From the NCBI RefSeq assembly GCF_030142045.1, contig NZ_CP126242.1, positions 1,612,001 through 1,676,000 on the forward strand: a stretch of DNA of 64,000 bases, read 5' to 3'. The notes beneath the pieces were generated by a model that saw only the letters and a list, made by a program, of their open reading frames with translations, had not been told where the DNA came from and did no database searches. Below, piece after piece: positions 19,231 to 27,734 of this stretch; the stretch's first letter is position 1, and every line of letters begins with the position of its first letter. This DNA is from Arthrobacter sp. zg-Y919 (GTDB taxonomy: Bacteria > Actinomycetota > Actinomycetes > Actinomycetales > Micrococcaceae). The translations under genes and the position numbers were made by a program.

Positions 19231-20118
19231 ATGACCTCCATGCATCCCTCCGGCCCCGGAGCCCTCCGGCTGGTCTTTCCGCAGTGGCAGGGTGCTGCCG
19301 GCGCCGGCACCGTGGGTTCCCTGCCTGCCGGGCAGCCACACCAGACCCAGCTCTCCTACCATCTCGGTCCGGCCCTGCTCGAGCTGCTCTCCCCCGGACA
19401 CGACGGGCCCACCGCCTATGTTCCGGTCAGCACCGACACCGAGTCCGTGGAGACGGTGAACGGCATATACGCCCGGGACGCGGTGCTGCGCCAGCTTCGG
19501 GCGGGTGTCCGCCTGGTGCAGGAGGCGGATCCCGAATCCGTAGTCACCTTCGGCGGGGAATGTTCTGTAAGCGTGGCGCCGTTCAGCTATCTCGCGGCCC
19601 GGTACGGTGCGGATCTGGCGGTGTTGTGGGTGGACGCGCATCCGGACACCGGTCTTCCCGGGGACAGCTACACAGGGTTCCGGTCCATGTCGCTGGCCAC
19701 CCTTGCCGGCGAGGGGGACGCGGAGTTCCTGGCCGCACTGCCTGCCGTGGTGCCGCCCGCGAACATCCTCCACGTGGGCCTGCAGGACTGGCAGGACCCG
19801 GGCATCGCGACCAAGCGGCGGCTGGGCATTGCCAGTGTGGGCATTACCGACACCCCGGAGGATACCCGCCGGATCCTGGACTGGCTGGCCCTGACCGGTG
19901 CCAGCAAACTGGCCGTGCACGTGGACCTGGATGTGCTGGACCGCCGGGACTTCACCGGGGCGACGGGCAACGGAACGCGCGGTGTACGGGTTCCGGACCT
20001 GCTGCGGATCATCGACGCCGTGGGGGAAGCCGGGGAAATAGTGGGACTCTCCCTAGCCCAGCACGCGCCGTTGGAACTCCTGCGCCTGGGCGGACTGCTG
20101 CGGGACCTGCCGGTCTGA
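19231..20118 (+). CDS. Arginase-fold (ureohydrolase family) protein with altered metal site
   Basis: Protein of 295 residues with the ureohydrolase fold: VVTFGGECSVS (108-111 is GGEC), VLWVDAHPDTG (Asp135, His137, Asp139) and VHVDLDVLD (Asp232, Asp234). Canonical arginases and agmatinases have GGDHS, where His binds one Mn ion. Here Glu-Cys replaces Asp-His, so the first metal ligand would be Cys. The other five ligands are kept. AAAGGACG precedes the ATG. This subfamily is usually annotated only as arginase family protein. Substrate, and even hydrolase activity, are uncertain. It faces the ABC-F gene divergently and runs into the second esterase convergently. Confidence 0.85.
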   Translation: MTSMHPSGPGALRLVFPQWQGAAGAGTVGSLPAGQPHQTQLSYHLGPALLELLSPGHDGPTAYVPVSTDTESVETVNGIYARDAVLRQLRAGVRLVQEADPESVVTFGGECSVSVAPFSYLAARYGADLAVLWVDAHPDTGLPGDSYTGFRSMSLATLAGEGDAEFLAALPAVVPPANILHVGLQDWQDPGIATKRRLGIASVGITDTPEDTRRILDWLALTGASKLAVHVDLDVLDRRDFTGATGNGTRGVRVPDLLRIIDAVGEAGEIVGLSLAQHAPLELLRLGGLLRDLPV

Positions 20119-20135
20119 GGCGGCATGCCTCGGCT

Positions 20136-21653
20136 TCAGCGGTAACCGCGGTACCCGTTCCACGCCTGCCGCCGGATCCGGTGCGGATCCTGGACCACCC
20201 GGTCGGTGCTGTCGAAGATCTTGGTGGTCCGGGTCCCGGTATCGTAGGCCGGCCACAGGCCCGGCGATCCCGTACGGGCGAAGCGCAGCAGCGCCCCGCT
20301 GAAACGGTGTCCAAGTGAAACCGCCGTACGCTTCCCGCCCAGCAGGGTCTGGAACCTGCCCAGGCTGGTTTCGAAGTTTCCGAATGCCGCCGGGATGTCC
20401 ATGCCGTGGGTGGCGCCAAGCCCCAGCAGGTTCGCGGACCGGGCAGCGTAGTCGAACCGGTAGGACCATGTGGGTGCATAGGCGGAGTGCGCCTCTGCAA
20501 CCTGGACACTGGGCAGCCAGAAGACCACGTCGCCGCCAACGTCGACGGCAGCGCGTTTGGACGGGTAGCCGGGGTAGGCGGCAAGGACCTGGTCCTTCAG
20601 CCCGGGTTCGGTGCGGGAAAACATCCGGTCGATCCGCTCCTGGGTAGTGGGGAGGATATCCAGCATCCGGTCGAACAGGGCACCCTCGCGGTGGGTGGTG
20701 CCGATGACCAGCGGAATCCGGTGGGCCCTGCCGGCCCGGAAGGCATCGATGGGGTGCTGCGGCAGGAAATCGCCGTCGACCACCGGAGCTACTGCCCGGG
20801 CGCCCGGCTCGGTCTCAGGGGCGATTTTCCGCGTCAGCCGGTTGACGGCCTCCACCAGGCGCCGCGGCGGCAGGGTGGACAGTGCCTCCCCCGCCCCGGC
20901 TTCCGGAACGCCCAGCAGCTCCATCAGGGTGGCGGCCCATTTCTCCGGCAGCTCCGGACCATAGGCGGTGGCCGGTGCCGAGCTTTGCACGAAGGCCTTG
21001 TGGAACAGACCCTCCGCAGCGGGAACACACATCAGCGCAGTGATCGACATGGCTCCGGCTGACTCACCGAACACGGTGACGTTGCCCGGGTCCCCGCCGA
21101 AACGGGCGATATTACGCTGGACCCACCGCAGGGCGGCCACCTGGTCCGCCAACCCGGTATTGACATCGAAAGGCCGTTCCGGGGTGGAGTACCGGCGGAA
21201 ATCCATGAAGCCCAGGGCACCCAGCCGGTAGTTCATGCAGACGTAGACCACGTCCCCGCGCTCCACGAGGCCCCGGCCGTTATAGGCGGAGGAGGAAGCG
21301 GCCCCGGTGGTGAAGCCGCCGCCGTAGAAATACACCAGGACGGGCCGCGGCGGGGCCTTCTCCAGCGGCGCAGTGACGTTGATGGTCAGGCAGTCCTCGT
21401 CCATGGGCGCTTTCCGCCCCGCACCAACGGATGGGAGAGCGCCTTCCTGCGGAGGAACCGGACCGTATCGGCTGGCATCCCGCTCGTCCGTCCAGGGATG
21501 CACTGGCTGCGGCAGCCGAAGCCTCAGCGCGCCGGTGGGTGGGGCAGCGTAGGGGATGCCGCGCCAGGCCCGTACCCCGTCCACAACTATCCCCCGCACC
21601 GGGCCGTCCGTTGTCTCCACCACGAGGTCCGGCTGAACCGTAGATGCTGCCAC
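20136..21653 (-). CDS. Type-B carboxylesterase (paralogue 2)
   Basis: Alpha/beta hydrolase of 505 residues, the same length as its paralogue at 15351-16868. VRAWRGIPYAAPPTG, DEDCLTINVTAP, VLVYFYGGGF and the elbow TVFGESAGAMS (nucleophile Ser) are all present, as is THGMDIPAAFG in the His region. Both proteins end WxGYRGY plus one residue. The start is GTG (21651-21653) with GGAAGGA upstream. No secretion signal is visible. The elbow residue after Ser-Ala-Gly and the acyl-pocket segments differ between the two copies, suggesting different substrate preference. Confidence 0.92.
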   Translation of the reverse strand: MAASTVQPDLVVETTDGPVRGIVVDGVRAWRGIPYAAPPTGALRLRLPQPVHPWTDERDASRYGPVPPQEGALPSVGAGRKAPMDEDCLTINVTAPLEKAPPRPVLVYFYGGGFTTGAASSSAYNGRGLVERGDVVYVCMNYRLGALGFMDFRRYSTPERPFDVNTGLADQVAALRWVQRNIARFGGDPGNVTVFGESAGAMSITALMCVPAAEGLFHKAFVQSSAPATAYGPELPEKWAATLMELLGVPEAGAGEALSTLPPRRLVEAVNRLTRKIAPETEPGARAVAPVVDGDFLPQHPIDAFRAGRAHRIPLVIGTTHREGALFDRMLDILPTTQERIDRMFSRTEPGLKDQVLAAYPGYPSKRAAVDVGGDVVFWLPSVQVAEAHSAYAPTWSYRFDYAARSANLLGLGATHGMDIPAAFGNFETSLGRFQTLLGGKRTAVSLGHRFSGALLRFARTGSPGLWPAYDTGTRTTKIFDSTDRVVQDPHRIRRQAWNGYRGYR

Positions 21654-21843
21654 AGTGTTCCTTCCCAGGAGGGTTTTGCGCGCCCAGCGCGATCATAAGC
21701 ACGCCCCGGATGCCGCCGCCATAGTCCGGGCCGCTATTGGCCTGCAACCGCTAAGCCGTCGGCGGACGAGTAGGCCGGAACAGGGCAAACATTCGACAGC
21801 ATGCTTATGGTGGAAGGACAGTCATCAACGTAAGGAGTGTCGT

Positions 21844-22497
21844 ATGTCCCGCATCGCCATCATCGGAGGACACGGAAAAGTCGCGCAGCACCTGGCACGC
21901 CGGCTGACCGGCAACGGCCACAGCGTCACCTCGCTCTTCCGCAACCCCGACCACGCAGCCGAAGTTGAACAGACCGGTGCAGAAGCGGTCGTCGCCGACG
22001 TCGAAAACCTCTCCACCGAACAGATCACCGAACTGCTCCGCGGCCACGACGCCGTCGTCTGGAGCGCCGGGGCGGGAGGCGGCACACCCGAGCGCACCTT
22101 TGCCGTGGACCGTGACGCCGCCATCCGCTCCATGGACGCCGCCGAAGCAGCCGGCGCGGGCCGCTACGTGATGGTCTCCTACTTCGGTGCCGGTAAGGAT
22201 CATGGTGTCCCCGAAGACGACGGCTTCTTTGCCTACGCCGAGGCCAAGGCCGACGCCGATGAGCACCTCCGTGCCAGCGGCCTGGACTGGACGATCCTCG
22301 GTCCCAGTGCCCTGACCCTTGATCCCGGCACGGGCCGGATTGAAACCGGCGACGGTGTGGAAGGCGGATCCGTTTCGCGCGAGGACGTTGCCCATGTGGC
22401 CGCCGAAGTACTCGGGCGTCCCAACACCATCCGCAAGACCATTGAATTCAACAACGGTCCGACGCCGGTCGCCGAGGCCCTGGATTCGCTGGCCTAG
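21844..22497 (+). CDS. NAD(P)-binding atypical SDR protein
   Basis: Rossmann-fold protein of 217 residues. IAIIGGHGKVAQHLARRL (GxxGxxG type) binds the dinucleotide, LRGHDAVVWSAGAGG is the second strand, and YVMVSYFGA and DWTILGPSALT follow. This is the layout of the NmrA/YwnB-like atypical SDR group, which often lacks the Tyr-x-x-x-Lys catalytic pair and may act as a redox sensor or reductase. TAAGGAG sits seven bases before the ATG. The next gene, another SDR, follows after 71 bp on the same strand, so they may be co-transcribed. Confidence 0.88.
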   Translation: MSRIAIIGGHGKVAQHLARRLTGNGHSVTSLFRNPDHAAEVEQTGAEAVVADVENLSTEQITELLRGHDAVVWSAGAGGGTPERTFAVDRDAAIRSMDAAEAAGAGRYVMVSYFGAGKDHGVPEDDGFFAYAEAKADADEHLRASGLDWTILGPSALTLDPGTGRIETGDGVEGGSVSREDVAHVAAEVLGRPNTIRKTIEFNNGPTPVAEALDSLA

Positions 22498-22568
22498 GCA
22501 CCCGCCCGGAGCCGGCAACGCACCGGCAGGTATCCCGTGTCCCCCACCATGACAAGCAAAGGAATCCA

Positions 22569-23408
22569 ATGACCCAGCCGGAACAGCAGCAGGAAGTCCC
22601 CGGAACCCAGGCAGCCATGACACCGGTTCCCGACTGCGGCGAAGAGACCTACCGCGGCAGTGGCAAGCTCCAGGGCAAGACCGCGGTAATCACCGGCGGT
22701 GACAGCGGCATCGGGCGCGCCGTAGCCATTGCCTACGCGAGGGAAGGCGCCGACGTCGTAATCTCCTACCTGAGTGAGGACGGGGACGCGCGTGACACGG
22801 CACGCCTGGTGGAAGATGCCGGCCGCAAAGCCGTCCTGGTCCGGGGCGACCTGGACACCGCCGGGCAGTGCCGGAAGGTCATCAGCACCGCCGTCGAAGA
22901 GTTCGGCAAGGTGGACATCCTGATCCACAACGCCGCATTCCAGATGGACCGCGAAACGATCGAGGAGATCCCGGACGAGGAGTGGGAGTACACCTTCAAG
23001 GTGAACATCAACGCAATGTTCTTCCTGGTGAAGGCCGCACTGCCGCACATGGCGTCCGGTTCCTCGATCATCGGCACCTCATCGGTGAACTCGGACATGC
23101 CGGTTCCCACCCTTGCGCCGTACTCGGCAACGAAGTCCGCCATCGCGAACTTCTCCGCCAGCCTGTCCCAGCTGCTGGGCGAGCGTGGTATCCGGGTCAA
23201 CAGCGTTGCTCCCGGACCCATCTGGACACCGCTGATCCCGGCCACCATGCCTGCGGACAAGGTGGCTTCGTTCGGCACCGACACCCCGCTGGGCCGGCCG
23301 GGCCAGCCCGCCGAACTGGCACCGGCCTACGTACTGCTGGCCTCGGATGACGGCAGCTACATTTCCGGAGCCCGGATTGCCGTGACCGGCGGCAACCCGA
23401 TTCTCTAA
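22569..23408 (+). CDS. SDR family oxidoreductase (stress-type, YhdF/YhxC-like)
   Basis: Classical short-chain dehydrogenase of 279 residues with the long N-terminal tail seen in stress-induced SDRs. TAVITGGDSGIGRAVA is the cofactor loop, DILIHNAAFQ the NNAG-type motif, and SSVNSDMPVPTLAPYSATKSAI has the catalytic Ser, Tyr and Lys. VNSVAPGPIWTPLIP follows. Relatives include general stress oxidoreductases of Bacillus. The substrate is unknown. AAAGGAATCC precedes the start. A strong terminator lies right after the stop. Confidence 0.92.
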   Translation: MTQPEQQQEVPGTQAAMTPVPDCGEETYRGSGKLQGKTAVITGGDSGIGRAVAIAYAREGADVVISYLSEDGDARDTARLVEDAGRKAVLVRGDLDTAGQCRKVISTAVEEFGKVDILIHNAAFQMDRETIEEIPDEEWEYTFKVNINAMFFLVKAALPHMASGSSIIGTSSVNSDMPVPTLAPYSATKSAIANFSASLSQLLGERGIRVNSVAPGPIWTPLIPATMPADKVASFGTDTPLGRPGQPAELAPAYVLLASDDGSYISGARIAVTGGNPIL

Positions 23409-23424
23409 CCCGGGTCCGTGACAT

Positions 23425-23462
23425 GCCAACGGCAGCCGCACCTGCGGCTGCCGTTGGCTTTT
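23425..23462 (+). terminator. Rho-independent terminator after SDR gene
   Basis: A perfect inverted repeat of 16 bases (23425-23440 with 23443-23458) begins 17 nt after the SDR stop and is followed by TTTT, a textbook intrinsic terminator. Confidence 0.9.
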
Positions 23463-23487
23463 CGTGCTTGCTCGGGGTTGGGCAAGG

Positions 23488-24369
23488 CTAGCCCGTGATT
23501 TTGTACTTTTCGCGGTCAGCGGCGTCCAGGACCTGCTGCTCTTCAACGGTCATGGCAGTGCCGCCGCGGCTGCGCGGCATCCACCAGGCACCCGGCTCCG
23601 GGGTGACCGGGTAGGTGTCGATGCAGTAGTCGATTCCCTCCTGCAGTTCCTCCTGCAGGCGCCGGGTCTCTTCCACCACGTCCGCATCTGCGTCCACCCG
23701 GATCATTTCCCCTACGTGCACACGCACCGGGTTTTTCCAGGCGGCCTTGACGCTCAGGCCGTGCCCGCGGGTGAGCATGCGGTGGCCGCCCCAGACAGAT
23801 ACCGGGATGATCGGCACGCCAGCCTCTGCCGCCATGCGCACCGCGCCGGTCTTCAACTGCCGGACGGTGAAGCTCCGGCTGACGCCTGCCTCGGGCAGGA
23901 CAGCCAGGTAATCGCCCCCACGCAGTTTCTCCACTGACTCCTTGTAGGCGGCTGCTCCATCGGCACGGTCCACGACGATGTGCTCGCACCAGTCGCAGAC
24001 GGCCTTCACGAAGGTTTTCTTAGTGGCCTTCTTCGTCACCAGGAAGCGCATGTGGACCTTCAGCCTGCGCCACATCAGGAGCTCGGCGAACGCGAAGTCC
24101 AGGTAGCCGAAGTGCGTGATGGCAACCACTGCGCCCTTGCCGGGAACCACGGTGCGGTTGAGGCCGCGGATCTCTTCGTCCGCCGGGAGGTTCCCGAGGC
24201 CGGAGGGAATCACGGGAACGCGGAAGAGGGCCCGTGCAGTGAGGCCCGTAAATACGATTCCTCGGTACACGAATTTGTTAGGGGAACGCTTTGCGGGCAA
24301 CGTCGGCTCCTGAGTTTTGGGGGGATTCGGGGCAGGCAGGGAAATTCTACCGCGGCTGCGCCCGGGCAT
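23488..24369 (-). CDS. 1-acyl-glycerol-3-phosphate acyltransferase family protein
   Basis: Membrane-associated acyltransferase of up to 293 residues. The acceptor site has THFGYLDF, the HX4D motif. A conserved VTKKATKKTFVKAVCDWC segment follows, then YLAVLPEAGVSRSF in the position of the EGTR block and VPIIPVSVWGG. Such PlsC-like enzymes acylate lysophosphatidate in phospholipid synthesis or related lipids. The start is uncertain: ATG 24369 gives a proline-rich leader, and a TTG near 24301 sits closer to the conserved KRSPNKFVYRG. It diverges from the hydrolase at 24469. Confidence 0.88.
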   Translation of the reverse strand: MPGRSRGRISLPAPNPPKTQEPTLPAKRSPNKFVYRGIVFTGLTARALFRVPVIPSGLGNLPADEEIRGLNRTVVPGKGAVVAITHFGYLDFAFAELLMWRRLKVHMRFLVTKKATKKTFVKAVCDWCEHIVVDRADGAAAYKESVEKLRGGDYLAVLPEAGVSRSFTVRQLKTGAVRMAAEAGVPIIPVSVWGGHRMLTRGHGLSVKAAWKNPVRVHVGEMIRVDADADVVEETRRLQEELQEGIDYCIDTYPVTPEPGAWWMPRSRGGTAMTVEEQQVLDAADREKYKITG

Positions 24370-24455
24370 AGGACGCACCGCTGCACCATGGAGTGACTTG
24401 GCCCGTCCGGGCACCCGGAGCGGCGGGAACAGCAGACGCCGCCCGTTTTGACGGC

Positions 24456-24461
24456 TATCTT
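24456..24461 (+). promoter_or_regulatory. -10 hexamer for leaderless hydrolase start
   Basis: TATCTT ends seven bases before the ATG at 24469. No ribosome site is present between them. Confidence 0.5.
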
Positions 24462-24468
24462 TTGAGCC

Positions 24469-25425
24469 ATGGTGATGCGCGGCAGGTTTGCGGGCAGGGG
24501 GTCTCCCGGCAGGCTGCCTGCCGGACCGGTGCCGGCAGCGGACTCCGCCGTGGACCCCGCCGCCGCCCGCGATGCGGAACTGGGCGACGTCGACTGGTCC
24601 ACACTCCCTGCCGGGTCCGTCCGGAAGTGGTTCCAGGCGCCCAGCGGTCCCCTCGCTGCCGTGGGCATGGGAGACCCCGGCAACCCTGCGGTGGTGCTTG
24701 TGCCGGGAGCCATGGGATCGAAGGAGGATTTTTCGCTGATGCTGCCGGAACTCGCGGCGGCAGGGTATTTCGCCTTCAGCTTCGACCTCGCCGGCCAGTA
24801 CGAATCCGCCGGCGCCGGGCCCGAAAACCTCCGGCCGCCGCGGCGCAGGTATGACTACGATCTGTTCACGGCCGATCTGGTCTCGGTACTGTCCGCGTAC
24901 GGCCCGGCCCATGTGGTCGGCTACTCATTTGCCGGCGTCGTCGCCCAGCTTGCCCTGCTGGAGCGGCCGGAACTGTTCCGCAGCATCACGCTCCTGGGCT
25001 GCCCACCGCGGGGCGGGCAGAGTTTCCGCGGCGTGCGCCGGATTGGCTGGGCCGCACCTCTGGTGGGCGACCGGATCAGTGCCGACCTGATCGTCTGGGG
25101 CGTGCAGCGCAATTTCATCGGGGCCCCGCCCGGGCGGATGGGATTCGTTTCCCACCGGTTCACCCTCACACGGAAGGACGCGGTCCGCGACATGGTGGGG
25201 CTGATGCGTCATGCGCCGGACCTGCGCGCTGCACTGGGACAGGCCACCGTGCCCAAGTTCGTTGCCGTGGGTGAGCATGACGTCTGGCCGCTGCGCCTGC
25301 ACCGCGAATTCGCGGACAGCATCGGGGCGGTCTTTGCCGCCTACGGCAGCGGACACAGCCCCAGCGAGGAATCCCCGTACCAGTTCACGCGTGATCTCCT
25401 GCGCCTGTACGGTTCCGCTGCCTGA
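24469..25425 (+). CDS. Alpha/beta hydrolase
   Basis: Hydrolase of 318 residues. VVLVPGAMGSKEDF forms the oxyanion strand, VVGYSFAGVVAQLAL is the nucleophile elbow (Ser153), VAVGEHDVWP is the acid region and SGHSPSEE provides the catalytic His. The first 50 residues are low-complexity and may be a cytosolic tail. The start appears leaderless, with TATCTT at 24456. The 3' end overlaps the opposite-strand GT2 by 41 bp. Nothing fixes the substrate; esterase, lipase and haloperoxidase-like activities are all possible. Confidence 0.87.
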   Translation: MVMRGRFAGRGSPGRLPAGPVPAADSAVDPAAARDAELGDVDWSTLPAGSVRKWFQAPSGPLAAVGMGDPGNPAVVLVPGAMGSKEDFSLMLPELAAAGYFAFSFDLAGQYESAGAGPENLRPPRRRYDYDLFTADLVSVLSAYGPAHVVGYSFAGVVAQLALLERPELFRSITLLGCPPRGGQSFRGVRRIGWAAPLVGDRISADLIVWGVQRNFIGAPPGRMGFVSHRFTLTRKDAVRDMVGLMRHAPDLRAALGQATVPKFVAVGEHDVWPLRLHREFADSIGAVFAAYGSGHSPSEESPYQFTRDLLRLYGSAA

Positions 25426-26149
25426 AGCTGCGTTTCCGTTCCCTTCGGCGCCGGCACGGCGGCTCCTGCGCAAAGTCGATCCTGAACGTGGTGTACGCCA
25501 TGGCCACCCTGCGTCCCAGCCCACGCCAGGTGTTAAAGGGCCGTGCGGATACCCCCACCCGCAGCTCGGGATCCCAGCAGACACCCATTCCGGGGCGGAG
25601 CTGGTAGCTGAGGTCCAGGTCGTCATGGACACGTGGATCCCCGCGGTGCACCCGGCCGCTGAGGCGCTTCCACATGCTGCGGTGGAGACCGAAATTGGAA
25701 CCGAACAGCGGCGGGTGCCCCATCAGCAGGGTCATGGACCACCGGTAGCCGCCGATGTAGAGCGTCTCCGCTATCCACTTGATGACGGGCCCGGAGCCGT
25801 AGAACTCCCCCGGCCCGGTGACGGCCGTGTCCTCACCACAGGACTCCAGGTCCGTTTCCAGCCGCTCCAGCCAGTCCGGCGGCGGCACCGAATCGGCGTC
25901 CAGCCGGGCCAACCAGTTCCCACCGGCCTCGTCGAGACCGCGGAACGTGGCGGCGGCAACTCCCACCTCGGGCTCGTATACCCGCCGGACACCCGCCACA
26001 CGGCAGACGGACGCGGTCTCGTCGGTGCTGGCGTTGTCCACTACGAGTACTTCATCGGGAACCCGGGTCTGCACTGACAGTGCCCGGAGGCAGGCGGCGA
26101 GCATCACGGCGTCGTTATGGGCGGGGATCACCACTGAAATAGTCGACAT
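25385..26149 (-). CDS. GT2 glycosyltransferase
   Basis: GT-A fold transferase of 254 residues. ISVVIPAHNDAVMLAACLRAL and EVLVVDNASTDET form the nucleotide-binding half. NWLARLDADSVPPPDWLE has the metal-binding D-x-D. GSNFGLHRSMW and DDLDLSYQL, a typical GT2 acceptor-side ED/DD segment, follow. A basic C-terminal tail (RRRRERKR) could hold it at the membrane surface. AGGA lies before ATG 26149; an upstream in-frame ATG at 26185 is less likely. The acceptor is unknown. Confidence 0.88.
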   Translation of the reverse strand: MSTISVVIPAHNDAVMLAACLRALSVQTRVPDEVLVVDNASTDETASVCRVAGVRRVYEPEVGVAAATFRGLDEAGGNWLARLDADSVPPPDWLERLETDLESCGEDTAVTGPGEFYGSGPVIKWIAETLYIGGYRWSMTLLMGHPPLFGSNFGLHRSMWKRLSGRVHRGDPRVHDDLDLSYQLRPGMGVCWDPELRVGVSARPFNTWRGLGRRVAMAYTTFRIDFAQEPPCRRRRERKRSFRQRNRTGAGDHA

Positions 26150-26285
26150 CGCGTCCTGGCTGCCGGTTGTCCGCTGCCCTCCCATCCTGCCACCGGGTGA
26201 CGCCCGGGGGCCATGGGACGGGAACGGCCCGGCGTCCAACCGGCCGTCATTCGGCTTAACCCGCGGACATGCGGGGCCACATTCC

Positions 26286-26315
26286 TTGGGGGCCGGAAAC
26301 CGCCCCGGCTAGCGT
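26286..26315 (+). promoter_or_regulatory. Putative promoter of the thiosulfate-uptake pair
   Basis: TTGGGG (26286-26291) and TAGCGT (26310-26315) are separated by 18 bp and lie 58 bp before the transporter start, in the divergent gap. This fits a housekeeping sigma promoter. No regulator site was recognised. Confidence 0.4.
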
Positions 26316-26373
26316 TGCTCAACTGCGGCACGTTGCCGCGGCATCTTTTCTTTTCTCTTGAGGAGCAGTATCA

Positions 26374-27426
26374 ATGCTTATTTCAGGCCTGCTGGTCGGG
26401 CTGGCGCTGGGGTTCGTTATGCAGCGGGGCCGCTTCTGCGTCACCGGCGCCTTCAGGGATGTCTGGGTTACACGCAATACCCGCTGGCTGACCGCGTTCC
26501 TGGTAGTCGTGGCTGTGCAGAGCGTAGGGGTCTTCGCCCTGGACGCGGCCGGGGTTATTTCCCTTGAAGCCAACGCGTTCCCGTGGCTTGCCACCATCGT
26601 GGGCGGCTTCATTTTCGGCTTCGCCATTATCCTGGCCGGCGGCTGCGCCACCGGAACCTACTACCGGGCCGGCGAAGGCCTGGTCGGCAGCTGGCTCGCC
26701 CTGATTTCCTACGCATTGTTCGCGGCAATCATGAAGACCGGTCCGCTGGCCGGCTTCAACACCGCAATGCGGTCCGTCACCGTGGAGCAGAGCAACTTCT
26801 ATTCGGTGCTGGGGGTTTCGCCCTGGCTGCTGGTGGCGGTCCTCGTGGCTGCCGTTGCCCTGGCCGTCCGCCACCACCTGGCCAAGCCGAAGTTCGCCAT
26901 GGCGTCCCTTCCGGCGTCGAAAACCGGCCTGGCGCACCTCCTGTTCGAAAAGCCGTGGAATGCCTTCGCGACCGCCGTCGTCATCGGCCTGATTGCCATC
27001 ATTGCCTGGCCGCTGAGCTGGGCCACCGGGCGTGAAGACGGCCTGGGCATCACCACGCCGTCCTCGAAGCTGGTCAGCTACCTGGTGACCGGCGATGCGG
27101 AGCTCGTGGACTGGGGCGTGTACCTGGTGATCGGCATCCTGCTCGGGTCCTTCATCGCCGCCAAGGGCAGCGGCGAATTCCGGGTCCGGGTGCCCGACGC
27201 CGCCACGGCAGTGAAGAGCCTGGGCGGCGGCGCCCTGATGGGTATCGGCGCTGCACTGGCCGGCGGCTGCACCATCGGCAACGCCATGGTGCAGACCGCC
27301 CAGTTCACCTTCCAGGGCTGGACGGCGCTGATCTTCATGATCCTCGGCACCGGCGTCGCGGCGAAGCTGACCATCATGAACCGCCGTCCGGCGGCCGCCG
27401 CGCCGCGCATCCCCGCCGGCGTCTAA
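26374..27426 (+). CDS. YeeE/YedE-family thiosulfate transporter (TsuA-like)
   Basis: Integral membrane protein of 350 residues with about nine hydrophobic helices. It shows the inverted-repeat pattern of YeeE with its pathway cysteines: QRGRFCVTGAFRD (Cys22), ILAGGCATGTYYRAGEG (Cys91) and LAGGCTIGNAMVQT (Cys299). In characterised YeeE proteins these cysteines pass thiosulfate inward by transient S-H-S contacts. GAGGAGCAG precedes the ATG. The TusA-like gene follows after 46 bp, as in known tsuA-tsuB pairs. Function is inferred from family and cysteine placement. Confidence 0.9.
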   Translation: MLISGLLVGLALGFVMQRGRFCVTGAFRDVWVTRNTRWLTAFLVVVAVQSVGVFALDAAGVISLEANAFPWLATIVGGFIFGFAIILAGGCATGTYYRAGEGLVGSWLALISYALFAAIMKTGPLAGFNTAMRSVTVEQSNFYSVLGVSPWLLVAVLVAAVALAVRHHLAKPKFAMASLPASKTGLAHLLFEKPWNAFATAVVIGLIAIIAWPLSWATGREDGLGITTPSSKLVSYLVTGDAELVDWGVYLVIGILLGSFIAAKGSGEFRVRVPDAATAVKSLGGGALMGIGAALAGGCTIGNAMVQTAQFTFQGWTALIFMILGTGVAAKLTIMNRRPAAAAPRIPAGV

Positions 27427-27472
27427 TCCCCTCCCCTTCCCCCCACAAAAGATAGAAAAGGAAACACACCAC

Positions 27473-27700
27473 ATGGCACAGGTCACCCTGGAAACCAACG
27501 GTTCCGTCTGCCCCTTCCCGCTCGTGGAGGCCAAGCAGGCCATGACCACGCTCACCACCGGCGATGAACTCGTGATCCACTTCGACTGCACCCAGGCGAC
27601 GGATGCCATTCCGCGCTGGGCAGCGGAGAGCGGCTACCCGGTCACGGATTTCTCCAAGCGCGGTCCGGCGGAGTGGTCGATCACGGTGCAGAAGGCCTGA
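27473..27700 (+). CDS. TusA/SirA-like sulfur carrier (TsuB-like)
   Basis: A 75-residue cytosolic TusA-fold protein. GSVCPFPLVEAKQAM contains the CPxP motif whose Cys13 would carry sulfur. The remaining strands and helices match the family length. It lies directly downstream of the YeeE-like transporter with a good AAAGGAAA ribosome site. The expected role is to accept or cleave thiosulfate sulfur on entry and pass it to cysteine synthesis. It meets the convergent polymerase gene 34 bp later. Confidence 0.9.
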   Translation: MAQVTLETNGSVCPFPLVEAKQAMTTLTTGDELVIHFDCTQATDAIPRWAAESGYPVTDFSKRGPAEWSITVQKA

Positions 27701-27734
27701 CACAGCTGTAACCGCCGCACCGCCGCAACCCGGC

